DNA of 64,000 nt, taken from the NCBI GenBank assembly GCA_964474655.1, contig CAYYTU010000004.1, positions 1-64,000 on the forward strand. Reading direction: 5' to 3'. A program made the position numbers and the translations under genes. Numbering within the stretch: the first letter of the stretch is position 1; every line of letters starts with the position of its first letter. A model generated the notes under the pieces. The model saw only the letters and a list, made by a program, of their open reading frames with translations, was not told the DNA's origin and ran no database searches. The DNA comes from CAYYTU01 sp964474655 (GTDB taxonomy: Bacteria; Chloroflexota; Anaerolineae; B4-G1). Below, piece after piece: positions 1-7,276 of this stretch.

Positions 1-59
1 TCAGCGGTCTTTCCAAACTCACCACGTCGGCATGCGGAAATGTTTCCTAATTTTGTATT

Positions 60-84
60 GTGACATAAATTGGAGATATGTCAC
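60..84. promoter_or_regulatory. Perfect 8-bp inverted repeat, possible operator
   Basis: GTGACATA at 60-67 and TATGTCAC at 77-84 are perfect inverse complements separated by 9 bases. The surrounding stretch 1-236 is A+T rich and shows no credible gene on either strand. The palindrome could be a binding site for a dimeric regulator of a gene left of the window. No matching regulator is identified. Confidence 0.25.
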
Positions 85-236
85 GCACGCCTGGCGAGCA
101 AGCTACATTGTAAACAAAGGCGACAACCGCCGATTAAATTTATAAAAATAGCGGAAAGTAAAGTCCTGTAAACTTCGGTTTTCTAAGCGCCCTCACCTTC
201 CATATGTGATTTTCCTGGAAAGCTGCGAATCAAAAC

Positions 237-265
237 TTGACGAGTTCAGCGCTTAGGAGTATAAT
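237..265 (+). promoter_or_regulatory. Promoter of tRNA-Asn
   Basis: TTGACG (237-242), a 17-bp spacer and TATAAT (260-265), ending 15 bp before the tRNA. This is a near-consensus housekeeping promoter. Confidence 0.8.
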
Positions 266-280
266 ATCCTCTGCAAAGAT

Positions 281-355
281 TCCTCGGTAGCTCAATGGTA
301 GAGCGGCCGGCTGTTAACCGGTAGGCTGAAGGTTCGAATCCTTCCCGAGGAGCCA
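281..355 (+). tRNA. tRNA-Asn (anticodon GTT)
   Basis: The acceptor arms TCCTCGG and CCGAGGA pair perfectly. The D arm (AGCTCAATGGTAGAGC), the T arm GGTTCGAATCC and an encoded GCCA end are present. The anticodon loop CTGTTAA carries GTT, which reads asparagine codons. A strong promoter lies just upstream and a perfect terminator just downstream, so it is a single-gene transcription unit. Confidence 0.97.
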
Positions 356-362
356 GATGCGT

Positions 363-390
363 AAAGGGGAAGCGAGAGCTTCCCTTTTTT
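363..390 (+). terminator. Rho-independent terminator of tRNA-Asn
   Basis: GGGAAGC (367-373), loop GAGA, GCTTCCC (378-384), then six T. A-T pairs extend the stem outward. Because this terminator covers the first in-frame ATG (357) of the next reading frame, that gene must start later, at 420. Confidence 0.92.
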
Positions 391-419
391 GTTTTCGATC
401 CCCCCATAGGCTGGTGCCG

Positions 420-1592
420 ATGCAATTCGACGGACGAACCTTCCTCAAGAACCTGCCTCCAAGACTGCTCAAGACCCTGCGCCGCATTCGGCTGGCTCAC
501 GTGCTCCGATTGGCAGTGGCGCTGTTCATCCTCTTGGCCGTGCACCCGCCGCAGGTACTGGTCGTACTCGATCCGCCGCAGACGGTGACGACGACCAATC
601 CGCTTGCCGGCATCCATACCCGCCTGACCGACGAGGTGGAGCCGTGGAAGGTCCAACGCACGCTGCGCATGGTGCGCGAGATGGGCACGCCCTGGATCGT
701 GGAATTCTTTCCCTGGCCTTACATCGAACCGGAGGAGGGAATCTTATCCTGGGAGCACAGCGATATGGTGATCGAGCACGCCGAGAACCAGGGGCTGACC
801 GTGATCGCCCGGCTGGGCTGGACGCCCGATTGGGCCCGTCCCGACGCCGACGAACGTGAAACCACGCTCACGTACCTGGACGCCGACCGTTACGAGGCCT
901 TCGCTGACTTCGCGGCTGCGTTCGTCGCCCGCTATGAAGGCCGGGTGCGTCACATCGTCATCTGGAACGAGCCGAACCTGAGCTTCGAGTGGGGGTATCG
1001 CACCGTGGATCCCGAAGGCTACACGGCGCTTTTGCAGGCGGTCTATCCTCGGGTGCGCGCCGCCAACCCCGAGGTCGTCGTGCTGGCTGGTGCTCTGGCC
1101 CCCACGCTGGAGCCGGAGAGCAGCGCTACCGGTATGAATGATCTGACCTATCTCCGGCGTATGTACGAGGCGGGCGCGGAGGCCTACTTCGACGCGCTGG
1201 CGGCGCACGCCTATGGACAGACGGTAGCGCCGGAGGAGCCGCCGGCACCGGACGCGCTGAACTTCCGGCGGGTGGAGCTGCTGCGGGAGATTATGGTCGC
1301 GTATGGCGACGGCGACAAGCCGATCTACGTGACCGAGGCCGGCTGGAACGATCACCCCCGCTGGACCGGCGCCGTGAGCCCAGCCCAACGCATTGCGTAC
1401 ACCATCGGGGCCTACGAGTGGGCCAAGGAGCATTGGCCCTGGTGCAGGTGTGTGGCGATGTGGGCCTTCCGGTATCCGGCGTCGACGCTGAGCTATCAGG
1501 ACTACTATTCGTTCGTGACCCCGGATTTCGAGCCGAAGGTGATCTATCTGGAGGTGCAGTCGTACACGCAGCCCGCCGCGTCTGCGCCTTGA
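420..1592 (+). CDS. Membrane-anchored clan-A glycoside hydrolase (GH39/GH5-like TIM barrel)
   Basis: A 390-residue protein with one N-terminal hydrophobic segment (about residues 26-50), so it is probably held on the outside of the membrane. The rest reads as a (beta/alpha)8 barrel of the clan GH-A type. The Asn-Glu pair of the IWNEP motif gives the likely acid/base Glu184, and the YVTEAGW motif gives the likely nucleophile Glu306. This spacing is usual for retaining beta-glycosidases. The start at 420 is chosen because the earlier ATG at 357 lies inside the tRNA terminator. The substrate cannot be told. It may act on cell-envelope or environmental polysaccharide, in line with the many glycosyltransferases in this window. 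Confidence 0.8.
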   Translation: MQFDGRTFLKNLPPRLLKTLRRIRLAHVLRLAVALFILLAVHPPQVLVVLDPPQTVTTTNPLAGIHTRLTDEVEPWKVQRTLRMVREMGTPWIVEFFPWPYIEPEEGILSWEHSDMVIEHAENQGLTVIARLGWTPDWARPDADERETTLTYLDADRYEAFADFAAAFVARYEGRVRHIVIWNEPNLSFEWGYRTVDPEGYTALLQAVYPRVRAANPEVVVLAGALAPTLEPESSATGMNDLTYLRRMYEAGAEAYFDALAAHAYGQTVAPEEPPAPDALNFRRVELLREIMVAYGDGDKPIYVTEAGWNDHPRWTGAVSPAQRIAYTIGAYEWAKEHWPWCRCVAMWAFRYPASTLSYQDYYSFVTPDFEPKVIYLEVQSYTQPAASAP

Positions 1593-1608
1593 CGCGCGTA
1601 AGAGGAAG

Positions 1609-2454
1609 TTACAGTCGACGTGCGGAGACTTTCTCGATCTGTCCCGCCCGCCATTGGAGCCGTTGAACTGCGCGGCGTTCTTGGTCAGGCGGAATCAGCC
1701 GGTCGAGCAGCTTCCCGAAGGCGCCTGGGTCCCCGCTGGTGCAGAAGCGGTGGTGCCCCGTGCGCGTCTGAGCGGCTGCTAGCCCTCGCCGAGCCAGCAC
1801 GCGCCCCGTCTGGCGAGCGACGGCGGGCGCCGGGTCGATGATCGCGATGTTGTCGCTCACCACCCGTTGAATGGTCGGACGCAGGAAGGGGTAGTGTGTG
1901 CAGCCCAGGACGAGCTGATCGATGCCCGCCTCGACCAGCGGCGTCAGGCATGTCTGCAGTAGTGCCTCGGTCTCTGGCGCGTCGAGTGCCCCGCTCTCCA
2001 CCGCATCCACCAATCCTGGGCAGACTTGGGTGAGCACGTCCACGTCGCTGGCGTAACGCTCCAGGAGGCTGGCGAAGAGCTCGCCCTGGAAGGTGGCCTC
2101 GGTGGCAATCACGCCCACGATCCCGTTCTGCGAGCGCTCCGCGGCTGGCTTGACCGCCGGCTCCATCCCCACGAAGGGTACTTCAGGGAAGATGCGTCGC
2201 AAGTCGTGGAGCGCCGCGGCCGAGGCCGTGTTGCAGGCAATGACGATGATCTTCGCGCCCTGAGCGATCAGGAAGCGCGTGATGCCCTCGGCGAAGGCCC
2301 GCACTTCGTCCAACGAGCGGACGCCATAGGGCACGTGGCGCTGATCGGCCAGGTAGAGGGTGTCCTCGTGGGGGAGGTGCCGGACGACCTCCCGCCAGAC
2401 GCTCAGGCCGCCCACGCCAGAATCAAACACGCCGATGAAGCCAGAGTCGTTCAT
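1609..2454 (-). CDS. murI: Glutamate racemase
   Basis: Converts L-glutamate to D-glutamate for peptidoglycan. The 281 residues fit the family length. It opens with the typical FDSGVGGLSV phosphate/substrate loop (residues 10-19). Both catalytic cysteines are present: Cys74 in IACNTAS and Cys185 in LGCTHYPF. It is convergent with the glycoside hydrolase gene, with only 16 bases between the two stops. The protein acts in the cytoplasm. The presence of murI indicates that the organism makes peptidoglycan. Confidence 0.96.
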   Translation of the reverse strand: MNDSGFIGVFDSGVGGLSVWREVVRHLPHEDTLYLADQRHVPYGVRSLDEVRAFAEGITRFLIAQGAKIIVIACNTASAAALHDLRRIFPEVPFVGMEPAVKPAAERSQNGIVGVIATEATFQGELFASLLERYASDVDVLTQVCPGLVDAVESGALDAPETEALLQTCLTPLVEAGIDQLVLGCTHYPFLRPTIQRVVSDNIAIIDPAPAVARQTGRVLARRGLAAAQTRTGHHRFCTSGDPGAFGKLLDRLIPPDQERRAVQRLQWRAGQIEKVSARRL

Positions 2455-2472
2455 ATCAGCAGCTGCGAGCGC

Positions 2473-3663
2473 CTAAACCGAGCTAGATTGCCCGTCTTTT
2501 CCACCGCGCCGCAGCACCAGGGAAAGCCCCAGCAGCAGAGCGAGCCCTTGTAGCACAGTGACCGGGCCCAGCAGGCCAGTGCGCCCATCATCGTCTGACG
2601 ATGGAGATAAGAGGTCCGCAGTTTCATCTTCTCTCTCCACTGTCGGCGACGGAAGGGGCGTCCAGGTTGGAAAGGGCGTCGGGGAACCAGGCGTGGCAGT
2701 GTCCGGCTCTGGCGTGACCGAAGGAGCTACCATCGACGACGTAGCGGAAGGTGTGGCAAGGGGAGTTGCAGGCGGAGCGGTTGTTGTGGACGGAGGAGCA
2801 GTTGATTCAGGAGTAGCCGAGGGCGCGGTGGTCTCCATCCCCGCCAAGGGAGTTGGAGTCGGAGGCGTGCCCTCGCCCAGATAGATGGTGTCGGCGGAGA
2901 TGGCTGTACGTCCGGCAGCATCACGGAACTGAACGTAGACCGTATGCTCGCCCACCTCATCCGGCAAGGTCCAGGAGACGAACGTGGACCACGAGCGCCA
3001 CGATGCATTCTCAAACTCGGGATCATCGCTGATGCGGATCTCAATCGCCTGGCCCATTTTGCTGGCCCCCTCGCCCGAGGGGCGGGCGTTTTCGTTGGTG
3101 AGATGAATGGCGACCTCCGGATCGTCGGTGGTCTCAGCGCCGTCGTTGACGAAGATCGGCAACACGTTCGGGCGGGCGCCAAAAGTGAGCACGTAAAATT
3201 GACGTCCGTCGTCACCGGTGGCGACGCCCACGCCAACTTCTCGATACCGTTCGCTGAGGATATTCGCGCGGTGTACCGGGTCGTCCAAAAAGAAGGCCAG
3301 CGCGTCCTCCGGGTCCCCAGCGCCGGCCCAGAGGTTCTCGTCCACGATTGTTGATTCGTCGTTACGGGTCCAGGCCGCGTAACCAGCCTCCTCGATGCGT
3401 TCGTGTTCGTAGCTCCCATCGGAGCCCAGATGGGGATCATCGGGATCGGCAAAGCCATTCGCCGCCAGATCATCAGCGTGACGCTGAGCTGCTTTGCTCA
3501 ACAACGAGGAGAGGTTGTAGGGCGCCAGGCCTTCATCAAGGCGGGTCTCGTTCACCAGCGAAAGCCAGGTAACGACGGGCCCTGGCGATTGAGCCTTGCT
3601 GGGGATATTCAGCAGGGTAGCGAGACAGGCGAGGAGGCTGACGACGCGCAGAACGTTTCGCAT
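2473..3663 (-). CDS. Secreted CAP/SCP-domain protein with C-terminal membrane anchor
   Basis: A 396-residue protein with an N-terminal signal peptide (hydrophobic residues 6-22), then a CAP domain (about 30-165) of the YkwD type: LVNETRLDEGLAPY, AQRHADDLAANGF and the VHRANIL motif with its His. A second beta-rich domain (about 170-290) follows, then a long Thr/Pro/Ser stalk and a single C-terminal transmembrane helix (about 365-385) with a basic tail. This suggests a surface protein held on a flexible stalk. CAP proteins bind lipids or act in envelope functions, and no enzyme activity can be assigned. The start at 3663 lies 7 bases after a TAAAAT box, so the mRNA may be leaderless. Confidence 0.8.
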   Translation of the reverse strand: MRNVLRVVSLLACLATLLNIPSKAQSPGPVVTWLSLVNETRLDEGLAPYNLSSLLSKAAQRHADDLAANGFADPDDPHLGSDGSYEHERIEEAGYAAWTRNDESTIVDENLWAGAGDPEDALAFFLDDPVHRANILSERYREVGVGVATGDDGRQFYVLTFGARPNVLPIFVNDGAETTDDPEVAIHLTNENARPSGEGASKMGQAIEIRISDDPEFENASWRSWSTFVSWTLPDEVGEHTVYVQFRDAAGRTAISADTIYLGEGTPPTPTPLAGMETTAPSATPESTAPPSTTTAPPATPLATPSATSSMVAPSVTPEPDTATPGSPTPFPTWTPLPSPTVEREDETADLLSPSSDDDGRTGLLGPVTVLQGLALLLGLSLVLRRGGKDGQSSSV

Positions 3664-3670
3664 AGGTAAA

Positions 3671-3698
3671 ATTTTAACACACAGGTGAAAAGGCGCAA
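3671..3698 (-). promoter_or_regulatory. Promoter of CAP-domain gene, leaderless layout
   Basis: On the minus strand TTGCGC (3693-3698), 16 bp, TAAAAT (3671-3676), then exactly 7 bases before the ATG at 3663. Transcription would begin at or next to the start codon. No ribosome-binding site precedes this ATG. Confidence 0.5.
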
Positions 3699-3715
3699 GC
3701 ATCCTCACACCAAGG

Positions 3716-4234
3716 TCACTGGGGCAGAGCGATGAATTCCTGCTGCCAGCAATCCAAAACCGCTTGAGTGGCACGGAAAGCGAGGGGCGGAAGGCTTCCC
3801 GGCGCGAAGAACGCGACACGCTCGACTTCGGGGCCCGGAGCTATCTGCCCACCGACCGGGCGGGCGCGATAGGCGATAACGATGCTGGCTCCGGCCTCGT
3901 GTTCCCGCCCGCCGACGATGTCACACAAAGCGACGATTTCCACCTCTAGCCCGGTCTCCTCGCAACACTCGCGCACAGCTGCCTCCGCGGGGGCCTCGTC
4001 GAAGTCGACAAACCCGCCGGGGAAAGTCCAGAGACCGCGCCCAGGGTTGATTTTCCGACGTACCAGGAGAATCTCGCCCTCGTGCTCGACCAGGACGCCC
4101 GCAGCGATCTTATGTTCGCGGAAGACGATCCGTTCACAGCGGGGGCAGAAGCGACGCTTGCGCCCAAAGGCCACGCGATCCTCCAAGGGATGGGCGCAGC
4201 GAGGGCAATAGTTCAGTTCCAGAGGCTTCGACAA
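3716..4234 (-). CDS. Nudix hydrolase with N-terminal zinc ribbon
   Basis: A 172-residue protein. Residues 10-33 form a four-cysteine zinc ribbon (CPRC...CPRC). The catalytic Nudix box follows at about 73-95 with the GX5EX7REX2EETGL pattern intact. The zinc-ribbon plus Nudix arrangement is shared with NADH pyrophosphatase-like and ADP-ribose pyrophosphatase-like enzymes, but the exact nucleotide substrate is not visible. It starts 12 bases after the anti-sigma stop codon and is probably the last gene of the ECF operon, so it may be induced with that stress response. Confidence 0.88.
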   Translation of the reverse strand: MSKPLELNYCPRCAHPLEDRVAFGRKRRFCPRCERIVFREHKIAAGVLVEHEGEILLVRRKINPGRGLWTFPGGFVDFDEAPAEAAVRECCEETGLEVEIVALCDIVGGREHEAGASIVIAYRARPVGGQIAPGPEVERVAFFAPGSLPPLAFRATQAVLDCWQQEFIALPQ

Positions 4235-4245
4235 GCAAGGTCTCC

Positions 4246-5082
4246 TTATCGACGGGTCCGCCAGGCACGGATGGTAACCAGCATCAGGATGATAGATGTC
4301 AGGCCGAGCGTGACTTCCAGCGCGCGCCAGAGCACTATCGGCGGACGATCAACGCGATCAGAGGCTGCTTCTTCAGTCGTTTCCTCTGGCGCATCTTCCA
4401 GCAGCGGCGATGGTGTGACTTCTTCCCTTTCCTCCGCCACCGGAGGAGACGTGGGCAGTGGGGAAGCGCCAGCTCCGGGCGGCGCTGCTGTCTTCCTGGC
4501 CTCAATTGAATCGGCGTCTTGTTCTTCTTCCGTCTTTTCCGCCTCCTCCTCCTCATCCGGGCTCTCCTGGACAGCGGCCACCGGTGCTTTCTCGGTCGGC
4601 GTTACGACGGTCCGTTCGGCTTCGGCCTCAGCGGGCCCCTCGACGGGGGCCGTTTCCATCGCCATCCGCGGCTCCTCCTGCACCGCCGGGGCGGAAGCCG
4701 CCCCTCCCCAACCGATGCCGCCCAGCAGCAGATCGCTGGCGAGGACGACGATGAAGAGCAAGCTCACAGTGGCGGTGACGGCCGTCAGAATCGGCGCGGT
4801 CCAGCCCAACGTCTGCGTTTCTCGTGCCACTGGATGGGGTTGTTCGACCATCGACGGCGAGAGGATGAAGTTACGCGGCGCCGAGACGGTCGGCAGGTCG
4901 CGCGTCATTGTCACGGTGCGACGCAGCGCCTCCAGCTCGCGCTGCAACACGGCATCGCTCGTCACACGTGCCTCCAGGAGCTCCCGCTCTTGGTCGCTCA
5001 GCTCATCATCCAGGTAGGCGGAAAGCAATTCATCGCGCATCTCTTGATCTTTCCTTGCCTGAGAAAACAAATCCCTCATCAC
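4246..5082 (-). CDS. Membrane-bound anti-sigma factor (ECF partner)
   Basis: A 278-residue protein. The N-terminal part, LLSAYLDDELSDQERELLEA, is the typical anti-sigma helix pair seen in zinc-finger anti-sigma factors, but the His-X3-Cys-X2-Cys zinc motif is absent. A basic/linker region is followed by one membrane helix (about 95-115), a long Glu/Pro-rich extracellular stretch and a second helix near the C terminus (about 250-270). It would hold the neighbouring ECF sigma factor at the membrane until a signal releases it. The start is uncertain: GTG 5082, ATG 5079 or ATG 5040 (the last begins MRDELLSAYL). Confidence 0.8.
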   Translation of the reverse strand: MMRDLFSQARKDQEMRDELLSAYLDDELSDQERELLEARVTSDAVLQRELEALRRTVTMTRDLPTVSAPRNFILSPSMVEQPHPVARETQTLGWTAPILTAVTATVSLLFIVVLASDLLLGGIGWGGAASAPAVQEEPRMAMETAPVEGPAEAEAERTVVTPTEKAPVAAVQESPDEEEEAEKTEEEQDADSIEARKTAAPPGAGASPLPTSPPVAEEREEVTPSPLLEDAPEETTEEAASDRVDRPPIVLWRALEVTLGLTSIILMLVTIRAWRTRR

Positions 5083-5127
5083 CCTATCTCTATTTCCTTA
5101 CCTACACTACCTTTCACATATACTCAA

Positions 5128-5736
5128 TCAATTCACCGTCTCATCATTTAGACGGTAACCAGCCGGTAAAAGTTCCCCTCGCGAGCGAAGATAATCGCGC
5201 AGTTTGCCCCGTGCCCGCGCCAGGCGCGATTTCACCGTGCCTAGCGGGGCATCGGTTATCTCGGCGATCTCCTCGTAGCTGTGGCCCTGGACGTCGCAGA
5301 GGATCAACGTAATACGCTGGCTGGGGGGCAACGTTTGGATGCCAGCCTGAAGCGCCTGGGCCATCTCCTGGCGCTCAGCGTATGCCTCTGGATCTTCGTG
5401 CTCACTGGTCAAAGCCACGTTTGCCTCTGGTTCCACCTCGAAGTCCTCAAAGGAGGAGGTGGGGTGGCGTTTACGACGGCGCAGCTCATCGTAGCAGGTA
5501 TTGGAGACGATGCGCATCAGCCAGGAGCGAAACGAGCCCGGGCGTTCGCCGCGGAAGCTGTCGATGTTCTGATAGGCGGATATAAAGGCCTCTTGCGTGG
5601 CATCGGACGCCGCGGCCGGATCGCCCATAATGCGATAGGCGAGGTTGTAGACCTGATCCTGGTAGGAGAGCACTAGTTCATTGAAGGCATCTAGCTTCCC
5701 TGCTTGGGCGGCTGCAATCAGGCTTTCTTCGTCCAT
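5128..5736 (-). CDS. ECF-family RNA polymerase sigma factor
   Basis: A 202-residue sigma-70-type factor with only regions 2 and 4. Region 2 is recognisable by YNLAYRIMGD and the RSWLMRIVSNTCYDELRRR stretch. Region 4 is recognisable by LPPSQRITLIL and the helix-turn-helix YEEIAEITDAPLGTVKSRL. It directs RNA polymerase to a small regulon and is controlled by the anti-sigma factor encoded 46-90 bases downstream. The ATG at 5736 is preferred over the upstream one because a strong promoter ends 9 bases before it, which would make the mRNA nearly leaderless. Confidence 0.92.
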   Translation of the reverse strand: MDEESLIAAAQAGKLDAFNELVLSYQDQVYNLAYRIMGDPAAASDATQEAFISAYQNIDSFRGERPGSFRSWLMRIVSNTCYDELRRRKRHPTSSFEDFEVEPEANVALTSEHEDPEAYAERQEMAQALQAGIQTLPPSQRITLILCDVQGHSYEEIAEITDAPLGTVKSRLARARGKLRDYLRSRGELLPAGYRLNDETVN

Positions 5737-5745
5737 AGTGCCTGA

Positions 5746-5773
5746 ATTATACATCAAGCATGCCCACCGTCAA
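5746..5773 (-). promoter_or_regulatory. Promoter of ECF sigma operon, near-leaderless
   Basis: Minus strand: TTGACG (5768-5773), 16 bp, TATAAT (5746-5751), then 9 bases to the ATG at 5736. The expected start point is about 2-3 nt before the start codon. The boxes fit the housekeeping sigma factor, so basal expression does not need self-activation. Confidence 0.75.
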
Positions 5774-5792
5774 CGCATCTAACGCGATTCTG

Positions 5793-5821
5793 TTCGCTCT
5801 TTATGGCAAGCGTGTTATAAT
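5793..5821 (+). promoter_or_regulatory. Probable promoter of site-2 protease gene
   Basis: A perfect TATAAT at 5816-5821, with only a weak -35 (TTCGCT, 5793-5798) 17 bp upstream. It is divergent from the sigma operon promoter and would give a leader of about 80 nt. Confidence 0.45.
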
Positions 5822-5906
5822 TAAGTGTTGCTTTTGTGATTGCTCGGTCGCGCCCGACGACCGAGACCAAAGAGCAGTGGTTATACTTTTCGAGCAGGGG
5901 ACGAAC

Positions 5907-6554
5907 ATGAACTTATTTTCTAATCTTTTTGATCCCAACAGGCTCATCACACTGATGATCTTATTCCTGACCAGTATGCCAATCCACGAATGGGCCCACG
6001 CCTGGGCCGCTTACCAGCTGGGCGACGATACGGCCGCGTTACAGGGCCGTCTGACCATCAATCCTCTGGCCCACTTGGACCCGATGGGGACGCTGGCGCT
6101 GGTCTTCTTTGGCTTCGGCTGGGGAAAACCGGTGCCTGTCAGCTCCTACCGGCTGGAAGGGGATATGCGTCGCAGCATGGCGCTGGTGAGCGTAGCAGGT
6201 CCTTTTTCCAACCTTGTATTGGCTATGCTGGCAGCTATCCCCTTCCGGCTTGGCTGGTTGAGCCTCTCCGGCAACACATCGCCGCTCTTCAGTCCGCAAA
6301 GCATTCTGTTCCATTTCATCACGCTCAATCTGGCCTTGATGCTGTTCAATATGATCCCACTACCGCCGCTAGACGGCTCACGCCTCTTCGCCTGGCTTTT
6401 GCCGAGGCAATGGGCCAGCAGACTGGATCAGCTGGAACGGTTCGGCGGGCCCGCCCTGATGTTGGTGCTTTACCTGCTGTCGCGATTGGGCGTCCTGGGC
6501 GCTGTGATCAGCCCGCTGATGAACTTCATGTTTCGCGCACTGCTCGTCTACTGA
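5907..6554 (+). CDS. Site-2 protease family (M50) intramembrane metalloprotease
   Basis: A 215-residue polytopic protein. The zinc-binding HEWAH motif is at 27-31 in the first helix, and the third ligand is the Asp in the late NMIPLPPLDGSRL motif. This compact form without PDZ domains is typical of the small cytosol-facing M50 group. A good ribosome-binding site (AGGGG) precedes 5907, and the 49-codon extension upstream has none. It is divergent from an ECF sigma/anti-sigma operon. Site-2 proteases often cut anti-sigma factors within the membrane, so a role in releasing that sigma factor is a reasonable inference, not shown by the sequence. Confidence 0.87.
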   Translation: MNLFSNLFDPNRLITLMILFLTSMPIHEWAHAWAAYQLGDDTAALQGRLTINPLAHLDPMGTLALVFFGFGWGKPVPVSSYRLEGDMRRSMALVSVAGPFSNLVLAMLAAIPFRLGWLSLSGNTSPLFSPQSILFHFITLNLALMLFNMIPLPPLDGSRLFAWLLPRQWASRLDQLERFGGPALMLVLYLLSRLGVLGAVISPLMNFMFRALLVY

Positions 6555-6560
6555 GCCGGG

Positions 6561-7076
6561 ATGGAGACGATACGGTATCGCGTGGGGCAGTTCCTCCGCG
6601 CGGTCACTGCGCGACGTTCGCTTTCGCAGGAAAGCGACAAAATTGAGCAGATGCTCGACGTCTTGCCCCCTGCAGGGCGCGAATTGTTCTATCGGCAAGC
6701 CCCCCAGGACCAACGCCACGCGCTTGACGTGAGCGAAGCGCTTCAGCGGGCCGGATACACCAGCCCAGACCTCATGGCAGCTGCGTTGCTGCACGACGTG
6801 GGAAAGGCCGCCGCGCAACTGCCAGCCTGGATGCGAGGGGTGTTCGTCCTCTCAGAGCAGCTGGCGCCCGAGATGCTGGGCGATCAATTGCAGGCCCACG
6901 AGCCGTTTGACGCTTATGTCGAACACGCCGAGATCGGCGCCGATTGGGCGGAGGAGGCCGGCTGCTCTCCGCTCACCGTAGATCTGATCCGCCGGCATCA
7001 AGAAGACCTGATCAATCCCCACGGCGAGGAGGAGCGATTGCTGGCAGCTCTACAGGCAGCCGACCGCCAATGTTAG
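6561..7076 (+). CDS. HD-domain phosphohydrolase-like protein
   Basis: A 171-residue protein with the metal-binding H...HD pattern: His53 in QRHALDVSE, His78-Asp79 in ALLHDVGK, and a later His in EHAEIGADWA. This is the minimal HD fold found in nucleotide phosphohydrolases and tRNA or signalling enzymes. It follows the protease gene after 6 bases, so the two are probably co-transcribed. The substrate is unknown. Its stop codon is followed after 10 bases by a palindromic repeat element that may act as transcript end. Confidence 0.82.
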   Translation: METIRYRVGQFLRAVTARRSLSQESDKIEQMLDVLPPAGRELFYRQAPQDQRHALDVSEALQRAGYTSPDLMAAALLHDVGKAAAQLPAWMRGVFVLSEQLAPEMLGDQLQAHEPFDAYVEHAEIGADWAEEAGCSPLTVDLIRRHQEDLINPHGEEERLLAALQAADRQC

Positions 7077-7086
7077 CTCGCGCCGT

Positions 7087-7246
7087 TAACACTACAACGA
7101 GATTTGGAGCTAAACCAGACTTCCGGAATCTGCTTGCTGGGTCACAAATCGACCCAGGACCTTCTCTTGGATTGAATAGATAGCCAACTGAATGCAAATT
7201 TAGAGACTTCGGAAGTCCATCAGGCCGAAACTTCGTTGTAGTATTA
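7087..7246. repeat. Palindromic repeat family B, copy 1 (MITE-like)
   Basis: The left end TAACACTACAACGA and the inverse complement of the right end TAATACTACAACGA match at 13 of 14 positions. The element is about 160 bp, carries no gene and holds inner palindromes around GACTTCGGAAGTC. Three more copies with the same ends lie at 9514, 15386 and 27492. It looks like a non-autonomous inverted-repeat element. Confidence 0.7.
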
Positions 7247-7276
7247 GAAAGCGCCAGAAGAACCAGGAGTTATGAT

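Noticed and set aside
4082..5017. Long plus-strand frame rich in Ser and Ala
   Set aside because: It is antisense to the Nudix and anti-sigma genes, which have clear family motifs and codon use. The Ser-rich content is the shadow of Glu/Asp codons.
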